Below, in pieces: positions 23,537 to 33,825 of a stretch of DNA of 38,998 nucleotides. Each line of letters starts with the position of its first letter. Position 1 is the stretch's first letter. The position numbers were made by a program, and so were the translations under genes. Location of the stretch: positions 1 through 38,998 of the forward strand of contig JABSSC010000039.1 in NCBI GenBank assembly GCA_013214635.1. The letters are read 5' to 3'. Below the pieces are notes generated by a model. It was not told where the DNA came from. It searched no databases and worked only from the letters and a program-made list of their open reading frames with translations. This stretch comes from Paracoccaceae bacterium. GTDB taxonomy: Bacteria > Pseudomonadota > Alphaproteobacteria > Rhodobacterales > Rhodobacteraceae.

Positions 23537-24249
23537 GTAACGCCGCGCTCTGGTCAGCTTTTGAGGCCACTTGGCCGCCCGCGCGGATGGAGCTGCGGGG
23601 TGGCTGGACCATCCGTGACGGGCAGGGCGGGGGCAAGCGGGTCAGTGCAGCATCGGGTGCGGGCGATATTGCCGCTGCCGAGGCGGCGATGCGCAATCTG
23701 GAGCAAGTGCCGATGTTTGCCTTGCGTGGTGACGATCCGCTGGACGGCGAACTTGAGACGCGCGGCTATGTCGTAATGGATCCTGTGACGATCTATACTG
23801 CGCCCGCCGAGACGCTTGCAGCCTTCGCGCCAGACGCGCCGCTCGTCTATGAAGTCTGGCCGCCGCTGGCGATTATGGAAGAGATTTGGGCCGAGGGCGG
23901 CGTCGGGCCCGAGCGGATCGCGGTTATGGAGCGCGCATCCTCACCCAAAACGGCATTGCTTGGACGAATCGACGGGCGCGCGGCGGCTGTGGCCTTCGTC
24001 GCGATTCATGACGGTCTGGCGTTTCTTCACGCGCTCGAAGTGGCGCCGCACGCGCGCAAGCGCGGTGTTGGCAAGCAGATGATGGGTCAGGCCGGGCGCT
24101 GGGCCGCGCAAAACGGCGCTGCGACGCTGAGCCTTGCGGTGACGGACCTCAATGTCGCAGGTAATGCGCTCTACACTTCCATTGGGATGACGCCTGTGGA
24201 TACCTACCACTACCGCGTGATTGCGAATGAGAAGGTTGATGCGTGTTAG
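23533..24249 (+). CDS. GNAT family N-acetyltransferase
   Basis: 238 residues, two-domain arrangement. The N-terminal half (ARMELRGGWTIRDGQGGGKR) is the GNAT-associated portion and the C-terminal half has the active core: FLHALEVAPHARKRGVGKQM with the acetyl-CoA loop RKRGVG, then QNGAATLSLAVTDLNVAGNA and LYTSIGMTPVDTYHYR. The substrate is unknown. Its start is in the stop of the CinA-like gene and it overlaps the beginning of the OmpA-family gene by about 11 bp, so the three are likely one operon. Confidence 0.9.
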   Translation: MSNAALWSAFEATWPPARMELRGGWTIRDGQGGGKRVSAASGAGDIAAAEAAMRNLEQVPMFALRGDDPLDGELETRGYVVMDPVTIYTAPAETLAAFAPDAPLVYEVWPPLAIMEEIWAEGGVGPERIAVMERASSPKTALLGRIDGRAAAVAFVAIHDGLAFLHALEVAPHARKRGVGKQMMGQAGRWAAQNGAATLSLAVTDLNVAGNALYTSIGMTPVDTYHYRVIANEKVDAC

Positions 24250-25174
24250 GGCTCTAAGCGAGTGGATCAGGATTGCGGTGGCGGTTGCGCTATGCGCTGG
24301 GTCTGCGTCGGCGATGGAGCTTGCCTTGCCGGGTGTTGCAGATGCCGTTGCGGAGGATCGCCGGGCTGGCGCAAGCGTGGCGCTGCCAATCAGCGGCTGG
24401 AGCGATGGTGCGGTCGAGACGCTGTCGCGCGACGGCGTGGTAACGCGGCGCGTCTGGAGGATGCGCGGGACCGATGCAACACCGCTGCAGATTTTTGAGG
24501 CCGTTGCGGGTCAGATTGAAGAGGCTGGATTTACGCCGCTTTTTCAATGCCACGACGCGGCCTGTGGCGGGTTTGATTTCCGGTTCTCACTCGATCTGAT
24601 CGGAGAGCCACACATGCATGTCGATCTGCGCAATTTCCGCTATGGCTTGGCCGAAGCAGATGACGCGCTGGTGTCATTCGTGGTGAGCCGGAGTGCGACG
24701 GACGCGTTTTTGCACCTGACCGAAGTGACTACAGATGCCGAGGCCGCGCCGCTTGCCGTGACATCGGTTTTGGCCGATGTGGCGCCGTCACCCGCCCCGC
24801 TTTCTGATCTTGCGCAGATGCTGAACGAGAACGGTCACGCGCCTTTGCCGGATGTTGTCTTTGCCGCGGGGTCGTCGCGTTTTCAGGAGGGGTCGGTGCC
24901 CTCACTGTCCGATCTGGCGGGGTATTTGGTTGAAAATGAGAAAGCGCGTGTCTTGCTGGTCGGACACACAGATGCCGATGGCAGCCTGTCGGCGAATGTC
25001 GGGTTATCGCAGGCACGGGCCGCAGCGGTACGACAGCGATTGATTGATGCGCACGGGGTGGACGGCGCGCGGATCCGTGCCGAGGGGGTGGGGTATCTTG
25101 CGCCCATCGCCTCAAACGAGACGGATGAAGGGCGAGAGGCAAACCGACGGGTTGAGGTCGTTTTGGACCGCTGA
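24239..25174 (+). CDS. OmpA-family peptidoglycan-associated exported protein
   Basis: About 311 residues. Signal peptide MRVRALSEWIRIAVAVALCA ending GSASA. The C-terminal OmpA domain, about residues 205-311, shows VVFAAGSSRFQEGS, LLVGHTDADGSLSANVGLS, QARAAAVRQRL and NRRVEVVL, with the Asp and Arg that bind diaminopimelate of peptidoglycan. The middle part (about 40-190) is not recognised; it contains two cysteines in FQCHDAACGGFD that probably pair. Possible starts are ATG 24227 and ATG 24239; the second has GAGAAGG just before it and is used here. Likely anchors an envelope function to the cell wall. Confidence 0.85.
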   Translation: MRVRALSEWIRIAVAVALCAGSASAMELALPGVADAVAEDRRAGASVALPISGWSDGAVETLSRDGVVTRRVWRMRGTDATPLQIFEAVAGQIEEAGFTPLFQCHDAACGGFDFRFSLDLIGEPHMHVDLRNFRYGLAEADDALVSFVVSRSATDAFLHLTEVTTDAEAAPLAVTSVLADVAPSPAPLSDLAQMLNENGHAPLPDVVFAAGSSRFQEGSVPSLSDLAGYLVENEKARVLLVGHTDADGSLSANVGLSQARAAAVRQRLIDAHGVDGARIRAEGVGYLAPIASNETDEGREANRRVEVVLDR

Positions 25175-25188
25175 AGAAGGGGCGAGCT

Positions 25189-25827
25189 ATGCTGACGATT
25201 TGGGGGCGACGCACATCTTCGAACGTGCAAGCGGTCATGTGGTGCATCGCCGAGCTTGATCTGCCGTACGACCGGATCGACATTGGTCACCGGTTCGGCG
25301 GCAACGACACGCCAGAGTTTCTTGCGATGAACCCGAACGGCAAAATCCCGGTCATCCGGGATGGCGATGGCCCGCCGATTTGGGAGACGGGCGCGATCCT
25401 TCGCTATCTTTCATCCGTCTACGCGCCGGACGCTTTTTGGCCTGACGACCCAGTGGCGCGATCTCAGGTCGATCGCTGGGCGGAGTGGGCCAAGCTGAAT
25501 GTCGCTGTTGGGTTCACGGTTCCGATCTTTTGGTCGGTCGTTCGGACACCTGCGGCAGAGCGCGATTGGCCACAGATCGCGCAGGCGGTTGGGCGATTGG
25601 CCGAGGTGTTGGCGGTCGCTGAGCATCAATTGAGCGAACATGCCTTTCTGGCGGGGCCGGATTTCACTTTGGCTGACATTCAACTCGGCCATCTTCTTTA
25701 CCGGTATTTCGACATTGAGATCGAACGACCCGATCTTCCCGCACTCAGGGCGTATTATGACAGGTTGAAGGAACGCGCGGCCTTTGCCGAGCATGTCATG
25801 ATCTCGTACGACGAGTTGCGGGCGTAA
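25189..25827 (+). CDS. Glutathione S-transferase family protein
   Basis: 212 residues. The thioredoxin-like N-terminal domain reads MLTIWGRRTSSNVQAVMWCIAE, with SSNVQ in the catalytic Ser/Cys position, then NPNGKIPVI (cis-proline) and WETGAILRYL (the glutathione gamma-glutamyl site, usually ESxAIxRYL). The alpha-helical C-terminal domain includes LAGPDFTLADIQLGHLLYRYFD. It starts 14 bp after the OmpA-family gene and may share its transcript. A hairpin follows before the convergent LysR gene. Confidence 0.92.
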   Translation: MLTIWGRRTSSNVQAVMWCIAELDLPYDRIDIGHRFGGNDTPEFLAMNPNGKIPVIRDGDGPPIWETGAILRYLSSVYAPDAFWPDDPVARSQVDRWAEWAKLNVAVGFTVPIFWSVVRTPAAERDWPQIAQAVGRLAEVLAVAEHQLSEHAFLAGPDFTLADIQLGHLLYRYFDIEIERPDLPALRAYYDRLKERAAFAEHVMISYDELRA

Positions 25828-25832
25828 TAACA

Positions 25833-25859
25833 AAAGGGCGCCGCGAATGGGCGCCCTTT
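25833..25859. terminator. Bidirectional hairpin terminator
   Basis: AAAGGGCGCC and GGCGCCCTTT form a perfect 10-bp stem around GCGAATG directly after the GST stop and 32 bp from the LysR stop. The stem ends in A/T tracts on both sides, so it can serve both convergent genes. Confidence 0.8.
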
Positions 25860-25891
25860 GGCAGGATCGATGTCTCGGCGATCCGTTTGTC

Positions 25892-26797
25892 TTACCAGCT
25901 TTCGGGACCCTTTTCGGCGAAAGCGTGGACAAGGAAGTCGATGAATGCGCGCACCTTGGGCTGCGTGAAGCGGCCCGGGGGGTAGACGGCATAGACGCCT
26001 TGCGTCTCCTGCGGCAGATCCGGGATGGCCTCTTCGACCAGACCCTGCTCAAGAGCCTCTCCGTAAAGGAAGCTGGGCAGGAAGGCGATGCCAAGGCCAG
26101 AGATCGCAGCGTTCAGCAATGATTGGCCATCGTTAACGGTCAGCCAACCCGCCGTGCGCACTTGACGCTTTTCACCCGATGGGGCCGTCAGCTTCCACAC
26201 ATTGCCCGAAGACTGGTTCGAATAGTGCAAAAGCTTGTGTTCGTTCAGATCGTCGATCTTTTGCGGACGCCCGTATTGCTGGAAGTAGCTGGGCGAGGCG
26301 ATCATGCGCTTTGATGTTTCGCAAAGCTTGCGGGCGCGGAGTGTGGAATCTTCCAGCTCACCCACCCGGATCGCCATATCAAACCCTTCCGAGATCAATT
26401 CGACGTAGCGGTTGTTCAGCACCATGTTCACGGTGATCTCAGGGAATTCCTGAAGAAAGTCACCAATGACTGGGCTGAGGTGGTTCACACCAAAATCTGT
26501 CGCTACCGAGATGCGCAGGAGACCCGATGGTGCAGATTGCATCGAGGTCACCAGCGCGTCCGCTTCGCCAGCGTCATTCAGGACGCGACGGGCACGGTCG
26601 TAGTAGGCGAGGCCAATTTCAGTAGGGCTAACTCGGCGCGTCGTCCGGTTGAGAAGACGTGCGCCCAAGCGGGCTTCCAGTGATGAGACATGTTTGGAGA
26701 CAGCCGATTTGGAGATCCCCATTTTCTTGGCAGCATCAGTGAACCCACCCTGATCCACAACGGTTGCGAAAGCTTCCATTTCGGTCAGTCGGTCCAT
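25892..26797 (-). CDS. LysR family transcriptional regulator
   Basis: 301 residues. Winged helix-turn-helix at 1-62 (MDRLTEMEAFATVVDQGGFT, SKSAVSKHVSSLEARLGARL), then a periplasmic-binding-protein-like sensor domain from about 90. The EMEAFATVVDQGGFTDAAKK pattern belongs to the CrgA/DsdC-like group that often represses oxidoreductase or transporter genes. The inducer is unknown. An inverted repeat of the LysR T-N11-A form lies 143 bp upstream of its start. Neighbours are the dienoyl-CoA reductase upstream on the same strand and the convergent GST gene, either of which might be regulated; neither is divergently arranged in the classical way. Confidence 0.93.
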   Translation of the reverse strand: MDRLTEMEAFATVVDQGGFTDAAKKMGISKSAVSKHVSSLEARLGARLLNRTTRRVSPTEIGLAYYDRARRVLNDAGEADALVTSMQSAPSGLLRISVATDFGVNHLSPVIGDFLQEFPEITVNMVLNNRYVELISEGFDMAIRVGELEDSTLRARKLCETSKRMIASPSYFQQYGRPQKIDDLNEHKLLHYSNQSSGNVWKLTAPSGEKRQVRTAGWLTVNDGQSLLNAAISGLGIAFLPSFLYGEALEQGLVEEAIPDLPQETQGVYAVYPPGRFTQPKVRAFIDFLVHAFAEKGPESW

Positions 26798-26916
26798 GCG
26801 TTTTCAACCTTTTTTACCTTTACCCTCCAGCGCCGTCCGTTCTCGTGGCCAAATCGGGCAACAATGCGGAACACCCCCGACCAAATCGGGGTCTTTGTTG
26901 GATCGTTTTAGGCAAG

Positions 26917-26935
26917 AAAAGGGGGGCATAGCCCC
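26917..26935 (-). terminator. Possible terminator after the dienoyl-CoA reductase gene
   Basis: On the minus strand GGGGC-TAT-GCCCC forms a short 5-bp stem followed by CCTTTTCTT. It lies about 65 bp after the stop of the reductase gene and before the LysR gene. The stem is short, so efficiency is doubtful. Confidence 0.4.
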
Positions 26936-26940
26936 GGTTT

Positions 26941-26965
26941 GTTTCCAAAGTGAGACAATGGAAAC
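26941..26965. promoter_or_regulatory. Inverted repeat GTTTCCA-N11-TGGAAAC, candidate LysR site
   Basis: Two perfect 7-bp arms are separated by exactly 11 bases. LysR-type regulators bind interrupted palindromes containing T-N11-A, and many regulate themselves. The site lies 143 bp upstream of the LysR start and 35 bp beyond the stop of the reductase gene, which fits an autoregulatory region better than an operator for the reductase. Confidence 0.45.
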
Positions 26966-27000
26966 GGTGATTAAGCCTCAGTAAATATGAGATTTACAGC

Positions 27001-29043
<2,043 letters not shown>

Positions 29044-29075
29044 TCATCCAAAGTCACGCAGAACGCGACGTTACA

Positions 29076-29456
29076 TCAGCCGGTTTCAACGCAATGGCGG
29101 CGGAAGGCGTGTTTGAGCATATCGAGTTCGGCACGCAACAGCGCAATTTCCGCACGGATATCATCGCCAAGCGCCTCACCCGCAAGGATAGCAAAGTCGG
29201 CAATCTTGTCCCCGCTTGTCGCTTCGGTCACCAGAAAGCTTTGTACGCCATCGGACAGGGTTCCGGGCGGGATCGCAAAGCGGACCGCCCACGTGCCCGG
29301 TGCTGTTGGGCGGGCGACAACCTCGGCATAGCCAAGCGGTTTGTCGAGATGTGTGACGATGAAGCGCGGCGTCGGCGCAGCCGTATCTTCTGCCGCTACG
29401 ACAGCCTCCCACGCGCCTTCGCGAATGCGCGACTGGCTGAGCGAGAGCGCCGTCAA
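29076..29456 (-). CDS. Hypothetical protein coupled to a DUF6478-like gene
   Basis: 126 residues, not recognised. No signal peptide or membrane segment. The N-terminal 85 residues look like a beta-rich domain (APTPRFIVTHLDKPLGYAEV, GTWAVRFAIPPGTLSDGVQS), followed by a helical tail, IRAEIALLRAELDMLKHAFR, with leucine spacing suggestive of a short coiled coil. It starts in an ATGA overlap with the stop of the gene upstream (29453), so the two are translated together. Base composition is the same as the neighbours. Confidence 0.72.
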   Translation of the reverse strand: MTALSLSQSRIREGAWEAVVAAEDTAAPTPRFIVTHLDKPLGYAEVVARPTAPGTWAVRFAIPPGTLSDGVQSFLVTEATSGDKIADFAILAGEALGDDIRAEIALLRAELDMLKHAFRRHCVETG

Positions 29457-30226
29457 AGCTCGGCCCGTGGACGGCGTGACAAGGTTAGGTCGCGCAAGGT
29501 GATCTGGTTCATTTCAGGATCTTCGAAAATGAGATCGAGCCACATCCGCTCGACTTTGCTTTCGGTGATGTCGGTATAAGCAAGATCGAACTCGATCACC
29601 TCGACCGCGTCGATGCGCCCAAATTCGCGCACGATCTGTTCGGTATTGGGGCCGTGCCGGACGTTCAGACGGGCGAAAATCTCAATCGGGCGTTCTGTTT
29701 CTATCCATGCCTCAAGCCGGATCATATGGCGCCGTTTCAAGTCCGAGACCGCGGCGCTTGGCAAATCAATCACCGCGCTCAGAAATGAGCCCTCAAAGCG
29801 AAAGACATCCATCCGGAGGGAGAACGGCGCGAGGTCGTCTTCGGCGTTGTTGCGAATTTGCCGAACGGACAGTTCCGCCAAAGGGCAGTCGTGAAATACG
29901 GTCAGGTCCGATCCAAAGGTTGCGCCGCTGGGCACATTGGCCTGTCCCGGTGCTGCAAGGGGGCCGGCCCAGGGATCGGGGCGAAATGCCCAGTCGGAGT
30001 GCAGGGGCGCCTTGATCGCGTCGGCTTCGATCAGCGGCAGTGCCAACCGACCTTCGGCCACATGCAGGACATCGTCGAGGTGGCGTTTAAGCCGCCGCGC
30101 CTCGGCGCGAACAGATCGCAGCGAGGGAATGTCAGCCTGGGGCGCAAGACGGGCTGCGCTGGCCCATCGCCGCCGCGCGCGCCGGTCGATAATCCCGGTC
30201 AGTCCGTTTGGCGGTTTCAATCCCAT
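29453..30226 (-). CDS. Conserved rhodobacterial hypothetical (possibly DUF6478)
   Basis: 257 residues. It resembles a protein I associate with DUF6478 in Rhodobacteraceae; the assignment is from memory. Residues 1-75 are basic and helical (RRARRRWASAARLAP, RAEARRLKRHLDDVLHVAEG); then DSDWAF-like and GSDLTVFHDCPLAEL segments, a long beta-rich region (LRMDVFRFEGSFLSAVIDLP, HMIRLEAWIETERPIEIFAR), and EVIEFDLAYTDITESKVERM near the end. It has no signal peptide and no catalytic pattern that I recognise. It is transcribed with the 126-residue protein and lies 70 bp after the lipoprotein gene on the same strand. Confidence 0.75.
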   Translation of the reverse strand: MGLKPPNGLTGIIDRRARRRWASAARLAPQADIPSLRSVRAEARRLKRHLDDVLHVAEGRLALPLIEADAIKAPLHSDWAFRPDPWAGPLAAPGQANVPSGATFGSDLTVFHDCPLAELSVRQIRNNAEDDLAPFSLRMDVFRFEGSFLSAVIDLPSAAVSDLKRRHMIRLEAWIETERPIEIFARLNVRHGPNTEQIVREFGRIDAVEVIEFDLAYTDITESKVERMWLDLIFEDPEMNQITLRDLTLSRRPRAEL

Positions 30227-30295
30227 ATCGGTTGCGTGCTGTCCTTTTGGCCCTGTTCGGTGATCCTAGCCTAGATGATTATGGTTTCCCAATCC

Positions 30296-30955
30296 TCAAG
30301 ATCGCGTCGGGTTCAGGGCGCGGATGTATTCGGTCGTTTCTTCAACCGCTTCGCGTGCAGCGGCGGAGTTTGCGGGTCTGGAATCGAGGCTGAGCGCTGA
30401 GACGGTAATCAACCGCCCGTTCACATCCGTAATCGCGCGCCAGTAATCGTCGCGTGCGGCCCCAAGCCGCCCACCGCTGGAATCGCGGGTGTGGATGTAA
30501 AGCGTGTCACCCTCGCGTTCGGTCTCAAGTATCTCGACGCTGGATGCACGCCCGTCACGGGCAAGCGCTGACCGGCCCGAGGGCGTGTCGAGCAAACGTT
30601 CAAGGCGCTGGAACTGGTTCTTGACCGGTGTGTTTGCACTGCCTTCGCGCGCAACGGCGACAGTCAGGACAGCGGGAAGCCCGGGCGCCGGGGCCGAGCG
30701 ATCCCCCGAAATCACCGCACAACTGCCCATCAGGACAAAGGCCGTCGCATCGTCGCTACGGCTTTCACGGGGATCAACGCAAAACCCGGGCGGGCCCGAA
30801 ACGACGGTTCCGCCCGCGACTTGGATGGATTGGGGTGCTGCGCGCGTGACGTCGACCGTCTCGGCACAGCCCGAAAGCAGGGCAAGTGCCGCCGCGCTAG
30901 AGATCCATATAGATGTGCTTTTCGAGCTTGCCGCCCGGATGCGTCGCCGCCCCAA
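30296..30955 (-). CDS. Putative lipoprotein with start inside ilvD
   Basis: About 219 residues, family not recognised. The frame carries a lipoprotein signal: [14 protein letters not shown] with lipobox LSGC, then a mature domain containing [20 protein letters not shown] and [12 protein letters not shown] (two cysteines probably paired) and a C-terminal helix [19 protein letters not shown]. There is no in-frame ATG or GTG near the signal sequence; the best candidate is TTG at 30955, inside the 3' end of ilvD, giving an n-region of [15 protein letters not shown]. The start is therefore uncertain although the gene itself is convincing. Overlap with ilvD is about 59 bp. Confidence 0.72.
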   Translation of the reverse strand: MGRRRIRAASSKSTSIWISSAAALALLSGCAETVDVTRAAPQSIQVAGGTVVSGPPGFCVDPRESRSDDATAFVLMGSCAVISGDRSAPAPGLPAVLTVAVAREGSANTPVKNQFQRLERLLDTPSGRSALARDGRASSVEILETEREGDTLYIHTRDSSGGRLGAARDDYWRAITDVNGRLITVSALSLDSRPANSAAAREAVEETTEYIRALNPTRS

Positions 30956-32630
30956 GTTTGGCAGAGCCAACAAGTTGGGCATATTTCCAAAGTGCCCCAG
31001 TCGCGTAGATCGTTTCACGCGGCCCACCCCAATTTTCTTTTCTTGCGGCCAGCTCATCTTCGGTGAGCGCGACCGAGATTTCCCCAGTAATCGCGTTAAT
31101 CGTAATCTCGTCACCATTTTCCAGCAACGCGATTGGTCCGCCATGAGCGGCTTCCGGCCCAACATGGCCGACGCAGAACCCGCGGGTGGCACCTGAAAAG
31201 CGGCCATCGGTGATAAGCGCCACTTTCTTACCCATGCCTTGTCCCGACAAAGCAGCGGTGGTGGCCAGCATTTCGCGCATACCCGGACCGCCTGCGGGGC
31301 CTTCGTTGCGGATGACGATCACTTCGCCTTCTTCGTACTGGCGGGCTTTGACGGCCTCGAAGGCGTCTTCTTCACATTCAAAGACGCGGGCCGGACCGGT
31401 GAAGACTTGTTCTTCCTCAGACATGCCAGCGACCTTCACGATCGCTCCATCGGGGGCAAGGTTGCCTTTGAGCCCGACAACGCCACCTGTTTTGGTGATG
31501 GGTGTTTCGATCGCGTAAATCACTTTGCCGTCGGCGTCGCGTTCGATCAGGTCAAGCTCTTCGCCCATCGTTTTACCGGTGGCGGTGATGCAGTCTTCGT
31601 GGATCAGACCGGCTTTGCGCAGTTCCTTCATCACTACTGGGACGCCGCCCGCCTCATAGAGGTCTTTGGCCACGTACTGCCCGCCCGGCTTGAGGTCGAC
31701 GAAGTAGGGTGTGTCGCGGAAGATGTCGCAGACATCGTCGAGGTCGAAGTCGATCCCGGCCTCGTGCGCGATGGCCGGCAAGTGCAGACCAGCATTGGTC
31801 GAACCGCCCGTACACGCCACCACGCGCGCGGCGTTTTGCAGCGACTTGAGCGTCACGACATCGCGTGCGCGAATGTTCTTTTCCAGAAGCGTCATCACAG
31901 CCTCGCCTGAGGCAACGCCGTATTGGTCGCGGGATTCGTAAGGCGCAGGTGCACCGGAGGAGTTTGGCAGTGCCAGACCGATTGCCTCAGAGACACATGC
32001 CATGGTGTTCGCGGTGAACTGGCCGCCGCAGGCGCCAGCGCTGGGGCAGGCGACGCGTTCGAGTGTACGCAGCGCTTCGTCCGACATGTTGCCTGCCTGA
32101 TGCTGACCCACGGCTTCGAACACGTCCTGTACGGTGACATCCTTGCCCTCAAGCCGACCCGGGAGGATCGACCCACCATAGATAAAGACGGAAGGGACGT
32201 TCAGGCGGACCATCGCCATCATCATGCCTGGCAGGGATTTGTCGCAGCCTGCAAGGCCGACGATGGCGTCATAGCAGTGACCGCGCATGGTCAGTTCGAC
32301 CGTATCTGCAATGGCTTCGCGAGAGGCTAGGGAGGACCGCATGCCCTCATGGCCCATGGCGATGCCGTCTGTCACAGTGATGGTGGTGAATTCACGAGGT
32401 GTGCCGCTGGCCTGTTTCACGCCCAGCTTGACCGCCTGCGCCTGACGGTTGAGCGCGATGTTGCAGGGTGCTGCTTCGTTCCAGCAGGTGGCGACACCGA
32501 CAAAGGGCTGTACGATCTCTTCTTCGCTGATGCCCATGGCATAGTAGTACGACCGGTGCGGCGCGCGCGCGGGGCCTTCGGTGACGTGGCGGCTAGGCAG
32601 GTTGGATTTGTCGAACTTCGGCTTGAGCAT
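30897..32630 (-). CDS. ilvD: Dihydroxy-acid dehydratase
   Basis: 577 residues. Catalyses dehydration of 2,3-dihydroxy-3-methyl acids in isoleucine, valine and leucine synthesis. Iron-sulphur ligands fit the family: Cys49 in [13 protein letters not shown], Cys129 in AGCDKSLPG, and [16 protein letters not shown] at 195-210. Later marks include [19 protein letters not shown] and the C-terminal EKHIYMDL. The frame extends 19 codons upstream, but ATG 32630 has GGAGGT at perfect distance. The downstream lipoprotein appears to begin within its last codons. Confidence 0.96.
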   Translation of the reverse strand: MLKPKFDKSNLPSRHVTEGPARAPHRSYYYAMGISEEEIVQPFVGVATCWNEAAPCNIALNRQAQAVKLGVKQASGTPREFTTITVTDGIAMGHEGMRSSLASREAIADTVELTMRGHCYDAIVGLAGCDKSLPGMMMAMVRLNVPSVFIYGGSILPGRLEGKDVTVQDVFEAVGQHQAGNMSDEALRTLERVACPSAGACGGQFTANTMACVSEAIGLALPNSSGAPAPYESRDQYGVASGEAVMTLLEKNIRARDVVTLKSLQNAARVVACTGGSTNAGLHLPAIAHEAGIDFDLDDVCDIFRDTPYFVDLKPGGQYVAKDLYEAGGVPVVMKELRKAGLIHEDCITATGKTMGEELDLIERDADGKVIYAIETPITKTGGVVGLKGNLAPDGAIVKVAGMSEEEQVFTGPARVFECEEDAFEAVKARQYEEGEVIVIRNEGPAGGPGMREMLATTAALSGQGMGKKVALITDGRFSGATRGFCVGHVGPEAAHGGPIALLENGDEITINAITGEISVALTEDELAARKENWGGPRETIYATGALWKYAQLVGSAKLGAATHPGGKLEKHIYMDL

Positions 32631-32708
32631 GGCGACCTCCCGGGCTGTGATCCCGGATGGTCTAGGCGAGGGGGACGGGGGTGACAAGAGACCGCGATCA
32701 GAGTTTTT

Positions 32709-32745
32709 GCGAGGCGCTGCCTCGCGCTCCGGAGGTATTTGTGGA
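32709..32745. repeat. Hairpin plus CTCCGGAG motif, candidate Rhodobacteraceae dispersed repeat
   Basis: GCGAGGC-GCT-GCCTCGC is a perfect 7-bp stem with a 3-nt loop (32709-32725), followed by CGCTCCGGAGGTATTTGTGG. The combination of a GC-rich hairpin with a CTCCGGAG(G)TATTT tail is one I recall as a frequent intergenic element in Rhodobacteraceae. Only one copy is in this window, so repetition cannot be shown here. It lies in the 199-bp divergent gap between ilvD and the CPBP protease gene. Confidence 0.5.
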
Positions 32746-32829
32746 CCAATGAAGTCAAGGTGGTGTGCCCAAATCCTGCCGCAGACCCCTGATAGCCGCT
32801 GAATTCGGCCCTATCTGACAGGAGATGAG

Positions 32830-33756
32830 ATGGCAGATGTCCCCATGATGGGCGCGGACGCAGCGGCGTTCGAGCCTCGGTTCGATCGATATGTCGACCC
32901 TGCGCGGCGGCGGCCTGCCTTGTGGCGGCTGATCGTCGGGATCATTTTGATGACTGCCATTTACGCTATTGGCGCGGCGTTGGTCATCGTGGCGGGTTGG
33001 GCGATTCTGGGCGCGACCTCTGATGCCATTGGGTTCGCTGAGTCTGTTGCGTCGGCTGGTGATCCGGCCTCGGTCGCACTGCTGTTGGCCACGTTCCTGC
33101 CAATGGCGCTGGCTGCGATGATCGTGGTGCGCTGGCTGCACAAGCGTCCGGCGGCAAGCCTTTTTGGTCCGCGGGTGCGCGTCTTGCGCGACTTTGGCAA
33201 GGCGGCGGGCATTGTCGCCCTGATCTATGGCGGCTTGACCATTGTGGGCCTGCTGTTTGTCGTTGACGTCGAGCCCAACCTGTCGCTCGCGACCTGGTTA
33301 AGTTGGTTACCGATCCTTTTGCTAGGACTGGTCATCCAGACCGGCGCGGAAGAGTTGGTGTTCCGCGGCTATCTTCAACAGCAGCTTGCGGCGCGATTTG
33401 TCTCGCCCATGATCTGGCTGGTGATCCCTGCAGTTTTGTTCGGGTTGGTGCACTATGACCCCGTCACGGCGGGGGCGAACCTTTGGTATGTGCTGGCGGG
33501 GGTCACGATCTTTGGACTGATCGCCGGGGACCTGACGGCCAAGACGGGAAGCCTTGGGGCGGCGTGGGGATTTCACTTTGCCAACAATGCGTTTGCGATG
33601 TTGATTGTGGCCACGCAGGGCAGCATCGATGGTGCCGCCCTGTTCCGGACACCCTATACGCTGGCCGAGGCAGAGGGCTTTGGCGGGTTGATCATCATCG
33701 ATGCGCTGGTGATGATTCTGGCGTGGTGGCTGGTGCGGCGCGCGGTGTCACGCTGA
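32830..33756 (+). CDS. CPBP family intramembrane glutamic endopeptidase
   Basis: 308 residues with about seven to eight hydrophobic segments. The ABI/CAAX-protease motif EELVFRGYLQQQL supplies Glu174-Glu175 and Arg179; LFGLVHYD supplies His208, and FHFANNAFAMLIV near 256 the last histidine/asparagine motif. Bacterial members are intramembrane proteases or scaffold proteins with unknown substrates; some protect against self-made peptides, but no peptide biosynthesis gene is nearby. ATG 32830 follows CAGGAGATGAG. It ends 69 bp before accD. Confidence 0.9.
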   Translation: MADVPMMGADAAAFEPRFDRYVDPARRRPALWRLIVGIILMTAIYAIGAALVIVAGWAILGATSDAIGFAESVASAGDPASVALLLATFLPMALAAMIVVRWLHKRPAASLFGPRVRVLRDFGKAAGIVALIYGGLTIVGLLFVVDVEPNLSLATWLSWLPILLLGLVIQTGAEELVFRGYLQQQLAARFVSPMIWLVIPAVLFGLVHYDPVTAGANLWYVLAGVTIFGLIAGDLTAKTGSLGAAWGFHFANNAFAMLIVATQGSIDGAALFRTPYTLAEAEGFGGLIIIDALVMILAWWLVRRAVSR

Positions 33757-33825
33757 TTGCAATTCGCCCCTTGGCGGCTTATCTGGGGCGAGCAGAACAA
33801 AAAGCGCCAGGGAACGGCCACCGGA

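Noticed and set aside
26875-26891. CCCCGA-CCAAA-TCGGGG hairpin followed by TCTTTGTT as a plus-strand terminator
   Set aside because: No plus-strand gene ends nearby; it lies in the LysR leader and may be chance or part of that regulatory region.
32830-33756. Bacteriocin immunity or maturation locus around the CPBP protease
   Set aside because: No precursor peptide, transporter or modification enzyme is present; the next genes are accD and folC.
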